The translations under genes were made by a program, and so were the position numbers. The notes beneath the pieces are model-generated. The model saw only the letters and a list, made by a program, of their open reading frames with translations. It did no database searches and had not been told where the DNA came from. A stretch of DNA of 7,016 nt, from assembly GCA_964465735.1 (NCBI GenBank), contig CAYXKT010000140.1, positions 1-7,016 on the forward strand. The letters run 5' to 3'. Below, one piece after another: positions 6,884-7,016 of the stretch. The stretch comes from Erginobacter sp964465735. GTDB taxonomy: Bacteria > Auribacterota > Erginobacteria > Erginobacterales > Erginobacteraceae. How positions within the stretch are numbered: position 1 is the first letter of the stretch; each line of letters starts with the position of its first letter.

Positions 6884-6931
6884 GTCTCATTTAGGGTGAA
6901 ACGCCCGTCTCATTGAAAATGAAACGCGACA
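6884..6931 (-). repeat. Right terminal inverted repeat of the mobile element
   Basis: Read on the minus strand from 6931, this 48-bp end has TGTCGC, TTTCAT, ATGAGAC, GGCGT and TAAATGAGAC in the same order as the left end. It has one extra base between the last two blocks and substitutions mainly in the spacers. Its two GTCTCAT half-sites (6884-6890 and 6907-6913) are 23 bp apart. Confidence 0.8.
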
Positions 6932-6937
6932 CCTCTC

Positions 6938-7016
6938 GGCGGCTGCCTCTTCCAAGCGCTATATCTTTAACCTAAATTGAGCGATTCTATGCGGCGAACT
7001 GCACCAATCTTTTGCG
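6938..7016. other. Original upstream flank of the reductase gene; no assigned gene
   Basis: These 79 bp were presumably next to the reductase start before the element inserted, so they may hold its ancestral promoter. No convincing -35/-10 pair is visible. A short minus-strand frame ending at a TAA (6967-6969, peptide ending RRIESLNLG) could be the tail of another gene, and a plus-strand ATG at about 6990 could be the start of one. Neither can be judged this close to the window edge. Confidence 0.3.

Larger units (their letters stand above)
6666..6931. mobile_element. MITE-like non-autonomous element, 266 bp, with a 6-bp target duplication
   Basis: The element begins TGTCGC (6666) and ends GCGACA (6931). 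Its ends are inverted repeats of 47 and 48 bp that match at about 35 of 48 aligned positions, and it is flanked on both sides by CCTCTC (6660-6665 and 6932-6937). The interior (6713-6883) has no credible ORF. It holds a perfect CCCCTT-G-AAGGGG palindrome (6788-6800), AATCTC-N5-GAGATT (6817-6833) and an AT-rich stretch with GATATATT twice in tandem (6846-6861). TG...CA ends, repeated motifs within each terminus and a 6-bp duplication recall IS21- or IS481-type elements, but no transposase is present, so the family is a guess. It lies directly upstream of the reductase ribosome binding site. Confidence 0.8.

Overview
The window comes from an unidentified bacterium, most likely a diderm (Gram-negative type), because one gene encodes a clear lipoprotein and another a membrane-anchored enzyme. 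Nothing here fixes the taxon. The left 4.6 kb is GC-rich (about 60% where sampled by eye). The reductase gene at 5237-6652 is clearly lower (about 33-48% in sampled lines), so the window joins two compositionally different blocks.

Left block (52-4608, all + strand): two adjacent paralogous enzymes of the alkaline phosphatase / type I phosphodiesterase superfamily, followed by a 62-residue ribbon-helix-helix-like protein. Both enzymes keep all six expected metal ligands and the serine nucleophile. They differ at the N-terminus. The first (52-2148) has a signal-like segment, a second membrane segment and then a strongly basic stretch, which predicts a cytoplasmic catalytic domain. The second (2312-4348) has a lipobox and should act in the periplasm. 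The small protein ends in a short motif that resembles the C-terminal tail of the second enzyme. The spacing (163 and 71 bp) allows one transcription unit, and a hairpin at 4727-4761 may end it. The substrate cannot be read from the sequence.

Middle (4609-5236): about 630 bp without a convincing gene. It holds the possible terminator and a degenerate tandem repeat of about 51 bp.

Right block (5237-7016): a minus-strand NAD(P)-dependent epimerase/dehydratase-like protein (extended SDR) with a long C-terminal extension ending in a probable zinc-binding C-x3-H...C-x2-C knuckle. Directly upstream of its ribosome binding site lies a 266-bp non-coding mobile element (MITE-like, 6666-6931). It has 47/48-bp imperfect terminal inverted repeats beginning TGTCGC, two dyad motifs per end and a perfect 6-bp target duplication, CCTCTC. 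The copy of the duplication next to the gene is also the gene's Shine-Dalgarno sequence, so the insertion separated the gene from its original promoter but kept its translation signal. This element is the least expected structure in the window.
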